Source: Xenorhabdus szentirmaii DSM 16338 (GTDB lineage Bacteria; Pseudomonadota; Gammaproteobacteria; Enterobacterales; Enterobacteriaceae). Taken from it: a stretch of 64,000 nt of DNA. Made by a program: the position numbers and the translations under genes. Shown here piece by piece: positions 17,881-26,634 of this stretch. The first letter of the stretch is position 1; every line of letters begins with the position of its first letter. The notes under the pieces are model-generated. The model was not told the DNA's origin, did not search any database, and saw only the letters and a list, made by a program, of their open reading frames with translations. The DNA is taken from positions 1-64,000 of the forward strand of contig NZ_NIBV01000004.1 of assembly GCF_002632585.1 (NCBI RefSeq). Direction: 5' to 3'.

Positions 17881-18147
17881 TTAACTATACATTTTTGCAA
17901 CCGCAGAACCGAGATCAGTCAGTTTATAAACGACACGGTTGTATGCACCACCAGCGGAACGTTTTCTCAAACCACCTTTAATTACGAATCCTTTTTTAAT
18001 CAAAGCACGGATAGAAAACTGCATTGATTGCTTTGTCGTTTTGTAAGGCAGCATTTCCAGTAATTCATCCATATCAACCGGATTCTCTCTTTCCATTCCA
18101 ATCCATACAGTGCGGATAATCATTTTTTGTTTTTCTGTAACGTCCAT
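17881..18147 (-). CDS. winged-helix DNA-binding protein
   Basis: This 88-aa protein has a winged-helix pattern: helix, TTKQSMQFSIRALIKKGFVIKGG and a basic wing with RKRSAGGAYNRVVYKLT. It is the last gene of the ParB/ABC/GNAT cluster, 13 bp after the GNAT gene, and could regulate that cluster or act as its DNA-reading subunit. An AT-rich gap separates it from the terminase operon. Confidence 0.6.
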   Translation of the reverse strand: MDVTEKQKMIIRTVWIGMERENPVDMDELLEMLPYKTTKQSMQFSIRALIKKGFVIKGGLRKRSAGGAYNRVVYKLTDLGSAVAKMYS

Positions 18148-18160
18148 GTTGTATTCCTTT

Positions 18161-19066
18161 CTACAAAATCATTTTTAAGCGTTCTAAATCCATTCCTGAG
18201 CGCACTTCTTGATTATCAAATGCCAGAAGTGGTATTTCACTCGGAAGCGTTTTCCCGAAGTCTGGATTGCGATATGCGCCATACAACGGGGTTGTAAAGC
18301 TGAGGTTGTGAATTTCCTTGAGTAATTTCACCATCGCTTCTTCGGTTATTAGCGTGTCAAGAATGTTCTGAATAGTTGTGCCACGGTTACGACCCGCTTT
18401 CGCCAAAGACGAATTCTTGTGGTAGTTGGCAGTCAAATCAGCCAGTGCTCGGCGACGGCGTGTTTCCGTCATGGCAAACAATTCTCCCACGATTGCCTCG
18501 GTATCACCGGCATCCGAACGGAAGTGACGCTGATAAACCCGCAATGCGCTTTCGTAGGTTTTCGGACGCTCCGGTCGAATAAATTCAAATCCGGCTTTCA
18601 TGGCAAACGGATTGTATTTGCTCATAGAGGATTGAATCTCAATGATCGACTTATCGTGCATACGAGAAGCGATATTGACTAGCCGGTAACTGATTCCTAA
18701 CCCACGGTAAAGAGTGTCAACCACACAACGACTTATCACTGCAAAGTTGGCATTCACATACTTACCCCAATACTGGTTCGCCACCGTTGTATTGGTTGTT
18801 GGTTTCAACTTAGGAAACATCCGGTGGCGCGGTGCAAGCAACAGCTTCGGATATGCCATCACGACAACACCGACCAGACGGTCGCCAATCGTGCATTTGT
18901 AGTAACATGGCGCGAATGGCTTACTGTCAGTCTTGTAGTGAAGTGATTTCAATTCATGCCAGTCTTCAATCGTGCCTTTCGACACGATCATTTCTTTCAT
19001 AAAATCGAGGTGCTTCGGGAAGTACTCCTCATTATAGCGTTGGATCACCGTACTGCTCATGCTCAA
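18161..19066 (-). CDS. GNAT-fold protein, possible Mom-like DNA-modifying acyltransferase
   Basis: The 301-aa protein has a GNAT-type core in its N-terminal 180 residues: a beta strand GDRLVGVVVMAYPK, then CVVDTLYRGLGISYRLV, which fits the R/Q-x-x-G-x-G/A acetyl-CoA loop. A helical C-terminal domain of about 120 residues follows. Its operon with an ABC ATPase and two ParB-fold proteins resembles the contexts described for Mu Mom-like base-modification proteins. I infer a DNA-directed acyl or carbamoyl transfer role; an ordinary protein acetylase cannot be excluded. It overlaps the ABC gene by 4 bases. Confidence 0.55.
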   Translation of the reverse strand: MSMSSTVIQRYNEEYFPKHLDFMKEMIVSKGTIEDWHELKSLHYKTDSKPFAPCYYKCTIGDRLVGVVVMAYPKLLLAPRHRMFPKLKPTTNTTVANQYWGKYVNANFAVISRCVVDTLYRGLGISYRLVNIASRMHDKSIIEIQSSMSKYNPFAMKAGFEFIRPERPKTYESALRVYQRHFRSDAGDTEAIVGELFAMTETRRRRALADLTANYHKNSSLAKAGRNRGTTIQNILDTLITEEAMVKLLKEIHNLSFTTPLYGAYRNPDFGKTLPSEIPLLAFDNQEVRSGMDLERLKMIL

Positions 19067-19710
19067 CCCTCCGTCGCGTAATCAACTTTCACACGCTCTT
19101 TGTAGTGTTTGGTGATAGTGATACCCGGACGTAAGGCATTGATCAGGTCTTCATGAGTGGTGGCTACCATCACGGTAGCACCAATTTTACGCGCCGCTCT
19201 CTGGAAGTTAGAAGTGACCGCCTGAGCTGTTACACGATCCAATACAGCACCGAACTCATCTGCCGCCCACACATTCGCGCCAGACTCGATCAGTTTTGCG
19301 ATTTTTAATCGGTAACGCTGTCCATCAGACATCTCGGATGGCTTGCGAATAAACAGGTAAGCATCGTTGAGTCCGGCCATCGACAGCAGACTTAATGCCT
19401 CTGCGGTTGTCTTACCGACCTGATCAATGACGTTTTTATCATCGTCAAAGGTAATATCATCAATGGATGCAACAGTTTTTCCTTCATCTTTCATCAGGCG
19501 TTGCAATTCACGCAAGATCACAGATTTGCCTGAACCTGATTGCCCTGTGATATAAACAACATCCCCCTGGTCTATTTTGACTGGCAGATTGTCGTATAAA
19601 GTGAATTGGTTATCGTCCATTCCTAAGCCGAAAGATTCCGCCACCTCGAGTGTGCGAGTAGTTTTAGTGACACGGGTATCAAATGAAACGTTAATCAGAT
19701 AGTCGCTCAT
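19063..19710 (-). CDS. soluble ABC-type ATPase
   Basis: This 215-aa single ATPase has no membrane segment. It has Walker A GQSGSGKS (about residues 56-63), a degenerate signature MSDGQRYRLKIA, Walker B with catalytic glutamate (VWAADEFGAVLD) and an H-loop histidine (VATTHEDL). It is sandwiched by 4-base overlaps between a ParB-like gene and the GNAT gene, so it is more likely part of a nucleic-acid complex than a transporter. Confidence 0.8.
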   Translation of the reverse strand: MSDYLINVSFDTRVTKTTRTLEVAESFGLGMDDNQFTLYDNLPVKIDQGDVVYITGQSGSGKSVILRELQRLMKDEGKTVASIDDITFDDDKNVIDQVGKTTAEALSLLSMAGLNDAYLFIRKPSEMSDGQRYRLKIAKLIESGANVWAADEFGAVLDRVTAQAVTSNFQRAARKIGATVMVATTHEDLINALRPGITITKHYKERVKVDYATEG

Positions 19711-20381
19711 GACTGCTCTCCGTACACTTCCTGAGAAACTTTGTCAGCAAACGCCAGAAATGCGTCCAGACCCTCTTTTCCCGTAGTTTCTTCCATGTAG
19801 GCGAGTAAATCCCCAACGATAATTGCGGAGCTGGCAGGGATGGATTTAAAGCCCATTACGTCACTGAGACGAACGTCTTCTTTTGCGACTTCATGAGTGA
19901 TTTCGTCGCGTTCCTCTTTCTGACGGTCGGTTTCCAGTGACAGATCAGACACCAAATCGTCGGTAGCCATTGAGCCAGCCATATCTTCAACCAGAACACT
20001 TAATTCACGCTCAGAAAAACCGTATACGGCTACGTCATTGTCGATCAGCCCTTTCAGTTCTTCTTGTAAAAGCAATGCGTCATAATCGGTGCTGGATAAG
20101 CGGTTATCTTCGAGTCGTTTGGCCGCGACTTCTTTTTCGCCGAGATCGTCACGAATAATGACGGGTACTTTTGCCAGACCCGCAAAAATAGAGGCTTCGG
20201 TACGACCATGACCGGTGATAATCACCATATATTTATCAACAGTGATAGGCTGATCGAAACCACGCTTTTTAATCGCTTCGGCAAGGTCTTTAATTTGTTG
20301 TTCGTTGTGCTTTTTCGCATTCTTCTCATACGGAATAAGCGTTCGCGGGTCTAAATAAACGATCTCAAATTTCTTTTCCAT
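19707..20381 (-). CDS. ParB/Srx-fold protein 2
   Basis: The 224-aa protein has an N-terminal ParB-like domain: LIPYEKNAKKHNEQQIKDLA, then VDKYMVIITGHGRTEASIFAG with the GHGR/GxxR nucleotide-binding signature, then VPVIIRDDLGEKE. The C-terminal half is acidic and helical. It lacks a clear ParB helix-turn-helix, unlike plasmid partition ParB. It is coupled to the ABC ATPase and to a second ParB-like protein. Confidence 0.8.
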   Translation of the reverse strand: MEKKFEIVYLDPRTLIPYEKNAKKHNEQQIKDLAEAIKKRGFDQPITVDKYMVIITGHGRTEASIFAGLAKVPVIIRDDLGEKEVAAKRLEDNRLSSTDYDALLLQEELKGLIDNDVAVYGFSERELSVLVEDMAGSMATDDLVSDLSLETDRQKEERDEITHEVAKEDVRLSDVMGFKSIPASSAIIVGDLLAYMEETTGKEGLDAFLAFADKVSQEVYGEQS

Positions 20382-21082
20382 CAGCGCACTTCCTTGTATT
20401 TTTCAGCAATCATCAGCAGAGCTTCGCCGGCATCTTCCATTTTGTTACCGGTCTTAATGACTTCGTCACGGATCACTGCTGCAATAACGGCTTCGATTGT
20501 TTCTGCCGCTTCCGTTGTCACTTTGAAACGCATGGTTTGGTAGGCGCTTGTCTCGCTTTTTTCAGCACGTTCACACAGAGACTCAGAGTCGGATTCATCC
20601 ATCCCTGTTCCGGTGCCCATTTCGCTACTCAACGCCTCTAACTCACGAAACGCAGCTTCGGTTGAAATGGTTGGCATAACATCGTTGAGAATGTCGTCAA
20701 TAGGAGCAAGGTCAGCAAAGTTGTAGGAGATATCCGCCTGAATGTCCTCCAGCAGTCGGGCGAAACTTTCAGCATCGTCTTCACCGTATCGCTCGTTATC
20801 GATAACCGAGATTTGTTTTGCCGTGGAATCATCGATCACGCCTAAATTGGCAATTATGATAGTCGGCATTTTGAGTTCTACAGCGATTCTCCAACGATGC
20901 TCGCCGCCCAAGATCTCGTATTTGTCGCCAACCTCACGAACAATGACAGGCTTGAATAAACCGAGTCGTGTTACTGACTCTTTAAGCTTATCCATGTTCA
21001 TCAACGGAACACTGTTCGTATTCCAGCCGTTAGGAACAAGTAACCCCGTCTTTACCTCTAAAAATTTAGTTTTACTTTCCAT
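20381..21082 (-). CDS. ParB/Srx-fold protein 1
   Basis: This 233-aa protein starts with LLVPNGWNTNSVP and has a ParB-type core (VIVREVGDKYEILGGEHRW, with GEHR replacing GHGR). A C-terminal helical region ends TEAAETIEAVIAAVI. It is the first gene of the cluster and is divergent from the helicase, with an operator-like repeat between them. The stop and the next start share one base. With ParB-like protein 2 it may form a heteromeric substrate-binding unit. Confidence 0.8.
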   Translation of the reverse strand: MESKTKFLEVKTGLLVPNGWNTNSVPLMNMDKLKESVTRLGLFKPVIVREVGDKYEILGGEHRWRIAVELKMPTIIIANLGVIDDSTAKQISVIDNERYGEDDAESFARLLEDIQADISYNFADLAPIDDILNDVMPTISTEAAFRELEALSSEMGTGTGMDESDSESLCERAEKSETSAYQTMRFKVTTEAAETIEAVIAAVIRDEVIKTGNKMEDAGEALLMIAEKYKEVR

Positions 21083-21104
21083 TGTATTTTTTCCATACTT
21101 TTAC

Positions 21105-21127
21105 ATAAGTATTCACTTACTTAGTAT
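21105..21127. promoter_or_regulatory. dispersed operator-like motif, copy 4, in a divergent promoter region
   Basis: ATAAGTATTCACTTACTTAG lies between the divergent starts of the ParB cluster (minus) and the helicase (plus), so one bound protein could control both. Confidence 0.65.
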
Positions 21128-21160
21128 AGTGATTTTTTCATAAAACATAAGGTCTTATTC

Positions 21161-22804
21161 ATGAATATCGTTATTGCATACAACGCAGTTAACGCATTAG
21201 TCAGCAAAAATGCTGACGAAAGCGTATTGCGTTGTATTCAGGATTCACTGAACTATGAGGTGGATGGGGCGCAGTATAAATCGAGTGGATGGGATGGCAA
21301 ATCAACGATGTTCAATTGGTCTACCCGCAGTTTTCCATCTGGTTTTGTTCAGGCAGTAAAAAGTAAGCTGGAAAAAGCCGGCCATCGTGTTTTACTGCAA
21401 AGGAAACCGATGCTTGAGCCATTAGGTCAGCCAAATCCAAAGATAAATGACTTTCCTTTCAACCCCGATTATCTGTATCAGGATGAGACGGTTGAGAGGA
21501 TGGTCAAAATTGGCGGAATGATCGCCCAAATCGCTACCGGTGGTGGAAAATCCAACATTGCATGTAAAGCCGCTGCCAGAATCAATCGATTGGGTCTGTT
21601 TATCACCACGCGATCAGTGCTTATGCACCAAATGAGAGCCAATTTTCAGCGATCTATTGATTACCGTGCTGAAAATGGAGAACCACACCTTAAAGGTGAG
21701 AAAGTTGGCATCATCGGTGACGGATTATTCCATTTTTCACGTCATATCAATGTCGCAACTATTCAAACACTAACCAGCTTCCTTGATGAATACCCACGTT
21801 TTGTTGAGAAGCTACCACCGAAAGGTAAATCGGGTAAAAAACCATATCCAACCAAAGAAGAACAGCGGAAAGAGTGGGAGAAGAAACGCAATTTTCATTA
21901 TCGCAGACAAGTCGCCGTCAAAATGATGCTTAAAGAAGCCGCATTATTGATCCTTGAAGAAGCTCACGAGTCTTCTGGCAACTCGTTCTATGATATTTCT
22001 CGTATGTGCATCAACGCTGATTATCGCTTGGGGCTGACAGCTACACCATTTATGAAAGACTCGGCGGAAGCCAATATGCGTTTAATGGCGGTGACCGGCT
22101 CTATTGGAATTAAAGTGTCTGAGAAGTATTTGATCGACAGGAGCATTCTGGCTAAACCGTATTTCCTGTATTTGCGAACAGACTACACGCCGGATGAGGT
22201 AAATATCAGCAATGACCTGAAAGAAACCGTTGGAAATACCCGTCTTGGCAGAACCTCACCATATACCAGAGCCGCGAAACTCGGTATCACATATAACCTT
22301 GCCCGTAACAGTCTCATTGTTCATCAGGTTAAGAAAATGGTCAGTCACAACTTAAGCGTAATGATACTGGTTAAGTTAACCCGTCACGGTAACATCTTAA
22401 AAGAAATGCTCGAAAACATAGGTATCAAAGCTGAATTTATCTTTGGCGAAAACAATCAAAAAGAACGTATGGCACAACTCGATAAACTGCGAAACCGGAC
22501 GATTGATGTACTCATCGGTTCAACCATACTCGATGTCGGGGTGGATGTGCCGGGTGTGGGCGGCGTTATTTTAGCTGGTGGAGGAAAGGCAGAGGTTGAA
22601 TTACGTCAGCGTGTCGGTCGTGGATTACGTAAAAAAACAGATCAGACGAATATCTGTTTCGTGGTTGATTTCTTAGACTACTCAAACAACAAGCTATTAG
22701 AACACTCATTTGAACGCCGAAATATCATTCGTGAAACAGACGGATTCCATCAAGGCATGTTGCCGGAAGGCAGTGAATTCCCTTTTCACTTACTTACTAA
22801 ATAG
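21161..22804 (+). CDS. SF2 DNA helicase, UvsW/T5 D10-like
   Basis: The 547-aa helicase has motif I ATGGGKS (125-131), motif II EEAH (266-269), motif III GLTATP and motif VI QRVGRGLRKK. The N-terminal domain of about 100 residues resembles that of UvsW-type enzymes. Such helicases unwind branched DNA and move from origin- to recombination-driven replication. It is transcribed alone on the plus strand. Its last codons include a TTCACTTACTTACTA sequence like the dispersed operator. Confidence 0.88.
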   Translation: MNIVIAYNAVNALVSKNADESVLRCIQDSLNYEVDGAQYKSSGWDGKSTMFNWSTRSFPSGFVQAVKSKLEKAGHRVLLQRKPMLEPLGQPNPKINDFPFNPDYLYQDETVERMVKIGGMIAQIATGGGKSNIACKAAARINRLGLFITTRSVLMHQMRANFQRSIDYRAENGEPHLKGEKVGIIGDGLFHFSRHINVATIQTLTSFLDEYPRFVEKLPPKGKSGKKPYPTKEEQRKEWEKKRNFHYRRQVAVKMMLKEAALLILEEAHESSGNSFYDISRMCINADYRLGLTATPFMKDSAEANMRLMAVTGSIGIKVSEKYLIDRSILAKPYFLYLRTDYTPDEVNISNDLKETVGNTRLGRTSPYTRAAKLGITYNLARNSLIVHQVKKMVSHNLSVMILVKLTRHGNILKEMLENIGIKAEFIFGENNQKERMAQLDKLRNRTIDVLIGSTILDVGVDVPGVGGVILAGGGKAEVELRQRVGRGLRKKTDQTNICFVVDFLDYSNNKLLEHSFERRNIIRETDGFHQGMLPEGSEFPFHLLTK

Positions 22805-22842
22805 CTATAATTTTAAAAAAGGTATTTTTCTAAAGGTATTTT

Positions 22843-23133
22843 ATGATCAATAAAACAAAAGTGGTTCAGTTCAGAGCCACACCTAAGTCGCATGAAAAGC
22901 TGGAGCAGTTAAAAACCAGACTTAAAGAGAAAGGTGTCAAACCGAGGATTGAACTGATACTGAATACCATCTTAGAAAATGTAACGCTGGCTGATTTTGA
23001 TAAATCAACAAAGGCTCTTGTAGAGACAAGTAGCGTAAAAACACGGCTGCTCAAGATGTTCAAAGATGGTCGCATTACTCAGGAAATGCTTGATACACTG
23101 CTTAAGAACGCGGAATCAAACGAAGTACAGTAA
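22843..23133 (+). CDS. small protein, possibly ribbon-helix-helix
   Basis: This 96-aa basic protein lies 38 bp after the helicase. The start (KVVQFRATPKSHEKLEQLK, then IELILNTILENV) has a strand-helix-helix pattern like RHH DNA-binding proteins. The remainder is helical. I do not recognise a family. Two AAGGTATTTT repeats lie just upstream. Confidence 0.55.
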   Translation: MINKTKVVQFRATPKSHEKLEQLKTRLKEKGVKPRIELILNTILENVTLADFDKSTKALVETSSVKTRLLKMFKDGRITQEMLDTLLKNAESNEVQ

Positions 23134-23553
23134 GCCACCAAATACTTATTTTTTCCCCTTTGTTATCGTTCTATGATCCGCTCCGTTTATACAATACCGC
23201 AAAACGGAGCGAGCTATGTCTAAAAATATTTTTGCCAATGATTTAAAAATTTTCTCTTGTTAATAATGATCCTTATTGTATGTTTGCCTAAGTGTTCGTT
23301 GCAATACGAGGACGTAATTAACATGTCAGTCCCTGTTGACAATCTGGCATGGTAGGGCGAGAGCGCGGACGTCGAGCATTTTTCTATCTCAAATTGTATA
23401 AAAACAACTCATAATGGGGAAATAATACAATCTGATTTTACTAATCTGTTAATGCTTTATTTCAATAATTAGTTAAAAAAGTAAATTTCCCATGATTTCG
23501 CCCTGAGATTTTATTTTCTCTTCTCAAGAGACGGATAATTCAACCTTGAGAAA
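23134..23553. other. gene-poor spacer with hairpin
   Basis: There is no gene of convincing length. GCTCCGTTT and AAACGGAGC (about 23180-23212) form a 9-bp stem immediately before a 15-codon frame (MSKNIFANDLKIFSC). A 10-codon frame follows near 23323 with a GAGG upstream. These could be leader peptides or a small RNA; I see no further support. Confidence 0.3.
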
Positions 23554-24618
23554 TTAAAAATAGTTTGAAAATTCTATTGCGTATGTTGGAATTGCTGCGG
23601 ACAAACTGTGGTCATACTGCGGTCCAATATTACCATTACCAATTTTTATACCTTTTGTTATGGTTATTTTATTTCCAGTGAATTTATATGCCGTTGCATA
23701 ATAATCCCAATCATTCCCACTTTTATCCCATAAAAGAAACAAATCTGTTGCTCTAATCATTGGGGATTGTAATGTTGTAGTCACCACATCGGTATGGTTA
23801 TTGAAAATAATATTCTCTCCTTGAAAAAAAGGAATATATCTACTGGAATAAGTTAATTCTCCCTGTTCATTCCAAATATGTAATCCACAATCATCCTTCT
23901 GTGGAGTGAACCCAGAAGAAAAAACAACAATATATAAATTGCAATCATGGGATACCGTAATTTTATTGTATATCCTATCAGTAGAAACGGCGCAATTTGG
24001 GTTATCACTTCGAACAAATACCACATGATTTTCAGGATTTGGTAAGCCTAATGGTACACTCCATGATTGACCTGCACTCATTTTAATTTTTTCTCTTAAA
24101 ATGCAATAGCCAATCTCTTTTTCATCAGAAACTGTTAAAAATTGATCAGCGGCTTTAAAATCTAAACCAAAATTATTTTTTATCAATTGATTTTTCTTGT
24201 ATCCATATACATCAATAATGTATTCATTATCAAATACCCATTCAGACATATAAAGAAACTCATAAAGAACATCTTTGTCAATCTCCCAAACAATATGCTC
24301 CCCTTGAATATCGAATTTTGTGATCGGAACCGAACACATTTCATTAAATATTCTTATGTGCCCTCCTCCTGCAACTCCACCACCACCACCTGCCATATAG
24401 TTAACCGTGAAGTACAAGCAAGAACATCTAGGAACTATAACTAATTCATATTTATCAGCATTAGGTATAAAATGTTTATATTGATATTCGATATTCCACT
24501 TTGATCCTTTCTGTTTCTGTTTAATTGTTATTAATTTAGTTAATAACTTGCATTCTTCATTTAATAAAAAGTGTTTTCCACCATCTGACGGGAAAACAAT
24601 TAATCCTGTTTTTTCCAT
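23554..24618 (-). CDS. phage-associated protein, DUF6453-like
   Basis: This 354-aa protein (start at MEKTGLIVFPSDGG, preceded by TAGG) resembles DUF6453-type proteins found near tail genes of enterobacterial prophages. It has a GGGGGVAGGG stretch near residue 80 and many beta strands, consistent with a virion surface or host-recognition module. It is isolated from the tail operon and flanked by spacers, so it is probably cargo. The family assignment is from memory of its general look. Confidence 0.5.
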   Translation of the reverse strand: MEKTGLIVFPSDGGKHFLLNEECKLLTKLITIKQKQKGSKWNIEYQYKHFIPNADKYELVIVPRCSCLYFTVNYMAGGGGGVAGGGHIRIFNEMCSVPITKFDIQGEHIVWEIDKDVLYEFLYMSEWVFDNEYIIDVYGYKKNQLIKNNFGLDFKAADQFLTVSDEKEIGYCILREKIKMSAGQSWSVPLGLPNPENHVVFVRSDNPNCAVSTDRIYNKITVSHDCNLYIVVFSSGFTPQKDDCGLHIWNEQGELTYSSRYIPFFQGENIIFNNHTDVVTTTLQSPMIRATDLFLLWDKSGNDWDYYATAYKFTGNKITITKGIKIGNGNIGPQYDHSLSAAIPTYAIEFSNYF

Positions 24619-24645
24619 TATATACAACCTAACTACAGCATCCAA

Positions 24646-24951
24646 TGCAAACGACGGTGAGCAAAATACAAGAGCTTTCTACTCTGTTCTTCAATCTTAT
24701 GTAAGATAATACCACTGCATAATTATTACATAGTGTAAATTACAGCGGTAGTGTTAAGCTCTCAAAAAATATCTGTATCTATTATATTGATTAATAAAAG
24801 TTGTTGAATGGAAAACTATCAATTTAGGTTGGCGGCGCACTGTTTTAGGAGATTTATTGCTGTAAATAACATATTGAGAATCCCAATTCTCTACGAACAA
24901 TCATATACTTGGTCAGATTTACAGTTCAATAACGGAAACTATAACTGAGAT
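24646..24951. other. spacer without recognisable features
   Basis: These 306 bp of AT-rich DNA lie between the DUF6453-like gene and the rpn fragment. No frame, hairpin or repeat stands out. Confidence 0.4.
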
Positions 24952-25316
24952 ATGGAACTGGTACAAAAGCATATCCCGGCGACGGGATATGCTGGAATGG
25001 ATTCTCCAATTGGTATAACTTTAAATGCGGGACATAATACAATTGAACAGCGCTATGTTGTGTTACGCTATATTTTACTGAATGGACATACGCTGGAACT
25101 CTCACAATTTGTCCATCAACTGTCTGAACAATCCCCAGAGCATGAAAATATGTTGATAACTATTGCAGAACTGCTTGAACAAAAAGGGATAGAGCAGGGC
25201 TGGGAAGAAGGAAGCTAGAAACAGCCCACTCACTATTACAACAGGGCATCAGTCTGGATATTATTGTCACCAGCACCGGCCTGAGCCAGGATAAAATTGA
25301 AGCGTTAAAGCATTAA
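24952..25316 (+). pseudogene. broken Rpn/YhgA-type recombination-promoting nuclease
   Basis: The first frame (24952-25218) reads like the C-terminal part of Rpn/YhgA PD-(D/E)XK proteins, including QFVHQLSEQSPEHENML and LLEQKGIEQGWEEG. It then stops. The next frame continues KLETAHSLLQQGISLD and LSQDKIEALKH to 25316, which completes the usual ending. So there is one frameshift near 25215, and the N-terminal nuclease half is missing. A strong terminator follows. These genes are multicopy in Xenorhabdus and Photorhabdus, so this is probably host-derived debris. Confidence 0.75.
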
Positions 25317-25337
25317 GTTAATTTCCTCTTTCATCGT

Positions 25338-25367
25338 AAAATGCCGATCTGAGATATCGGCATTTTT
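25338..25367 (+). terminator. rho-independent terminator
   Basis: The AAAATGCCGAT / ATCGGCATTTT stem ends in a T run 22 bp after the rpn remnant stop. Confidence 0.85.
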
Positions 25368-25451
25368 GTTTTATGGCTTTAGCCATAATGCAAGCTATGG
25401 AGACACAAGATCTCCATTTCGGTAAAACTAATTCTTATTGTTCACTTATAA

Positions 25452-25886
25452 TTAGGAATCATTATCCTTGATAATCTTCGGTGCAGAACCATCTACTACT
25501 GCTATTCTAAAGATATTTGAAGAATTAGGTAATATCTTTACCGCCAGTGAACTGATAAGAGAACCACAGAAAGCACTCCCGCTTAAATATGTAGTGAATG
25601 TGTAATTACCGGGAGGCGCATAAAAAGTTACTTTTTCTCCAATTTCCAATTCAGCAACTTTTATTCCGTTAAGTTGAATATTTTGTAGGCAACCTGAGCC
25701 AACAAAACCTCGATCTCTTTTTATAATAATCTGACTTTTCAACCCTTCATTGCCCTTATCTGATCCCCAAAACATCCTATTTACTGGTACTTCCTTTGAT
25801 GCAGCAACGTCAAGCCTTGTGGAGCTACAACCTGCAAGCAAACTAAAAACAACCAGAACAGATGGCAAAATTACCCTATTTTTCAT
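25452..25886 (-). CDS. small lipoprotein of unknown function
   Basis: This 144-aa protein has a lipoprotein signal: a basic start, a hydrophobic stretch and the lipobox LLAGC at residues 16-20. After cleavage the cysteine would be lipidated and the protein placed in the outer membrane or periplasm. The mature part contains a short beta domain with PGNYTFTTYLSG. It stands alone between a terminator and a divergent gene, typical of a phage moron. Superinfection exclusion is possible but not shown. Confidence 0.65.
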   Translation of the reverse strand: MKNRVILPSVLVVFSLLAGCSSTRLDVAASKEVPVNRMFWGSDKGNEGLKSQIIIKRDRGFVGSGCLQNIQLNGIKVAELEIGEKVTFYAPPGNYTFTTYLSGSAFCGSLISSLAVKILPNSSNIFRIAVVDGSAPKIIKDNDS

Positions 25887-26109
25887 TACATTTCTCTATC
25901 ATTGATAATGCAACTCATTTTACATATATGTGAATATTTATTACAACAACCTATGAAAATCGGGTTCTTTTGCACCGTCGAGTTTATCGGAAGTTCACAT
26001 TTCCTATGTTGGTAAGTATAGACAGAAGTAACCTTTCCCTCTATTTTTACAAATCTCCTTCTTGTCTTTGGTATAATATTCCCAAGAGCTTTTAAAAAAG
26101 AGAAAAAAA

Positions 26110-26634
26110 ATGAATAACGAATTACCAAAGGTCGATATTACATACGGCACCAAACGATACAATGAGCGTACTTATAAAACTTTTTACACAGGACTTGTAC
26201 CAGCAATTAAAGGTGAATATTCAGTAAGGGTAACCGATATTGATGGTAACACTTTTGAAACCAACGTACTCAAAACCAATAATCGCAGCGGAGTTATTGT
26301 ATTTTCAAATCGCAGGATGCTTCTTTGTCAGATTGCTACATTAGAACTCATACCAAGACAAGAAATCGAAACTATCACCTCAAACACGGAATTTTTTGAA
26401 AAAAGCTCTTTGCCGAAACCCAAAACTTTCCATCTGATATTGAACAAAGCTCATGCTATGAATCGTAATGTAGCTGTAATTATAAAAGATGGCAAAACCT
26501 ATAAGGGAAAATGTGATAGATGCGACTATGATACAGTTATTCTCATGACCAATAGCGGAAGCACTATAAATATTATGTATGATATAGTTAAACGTATCGT
26601 GCCTATTGAAGCTGATGGTTCTCTGGCTGAATAA
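26110..26634 (+). CDS. protein with two Sm/Hfq-like segments
   Basis: The 174-aa protein is not a known annotated family to me. Residues about 117-166 (VAVIIKDGKTYKGKCDRCD, then INIMYDIVKRIVP) follow the Hfq Sm1/Sm2 pattern of strand, NG/DG turn, KGK, Asp, long strand, then I/V-P. An N-terminal stretch (about 36-84: YSVRVTDIDGNTFETNVL, then CQIATLELIP) has the same layout. A tandem Sm-fold RNA-binding protein is therefore possible. An AAGAG sequence lies upstream of the ATG. The promoter region is shared with the divergent lipoprotein gene. Confidence 0.5.
   Translation: MNNELPKVDITYGTKRYNERTYKTFYTGLVPAIKGEYSVRVTDIDGNTFETNVLKTNNRSGVIVFSNRRMLLCQIATLELIPRQEIETITSNTEFFEKSSLPKPKTFHLILNKAHAMNRNVAVIIKDGKTYKGKCDRCDYDTVILMTNSGSTINIMYDIVKRIVPIEADGSLAE

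Noticed and set aside
19063..19710. ABC transporter ATPase
   Set aside because: No permease or membrane gene is nearby, and the gene is coupled to ParB-fold and GNAT genes, so transport is unlikely.
19707..21082. Plasmid partition ParB pair
   Set aside because: No ParA gene or parS-like array is adjacent and the proteins lack a clear ParB helix-turn-helix, so partition is not the best reading.
25886..26128. 80-codon minus-strand frame between the lipoprotein and Sm-like genes
   Set aside because: It spans the divergent promoter region, has low-complexity text and lacks a ribosome site.
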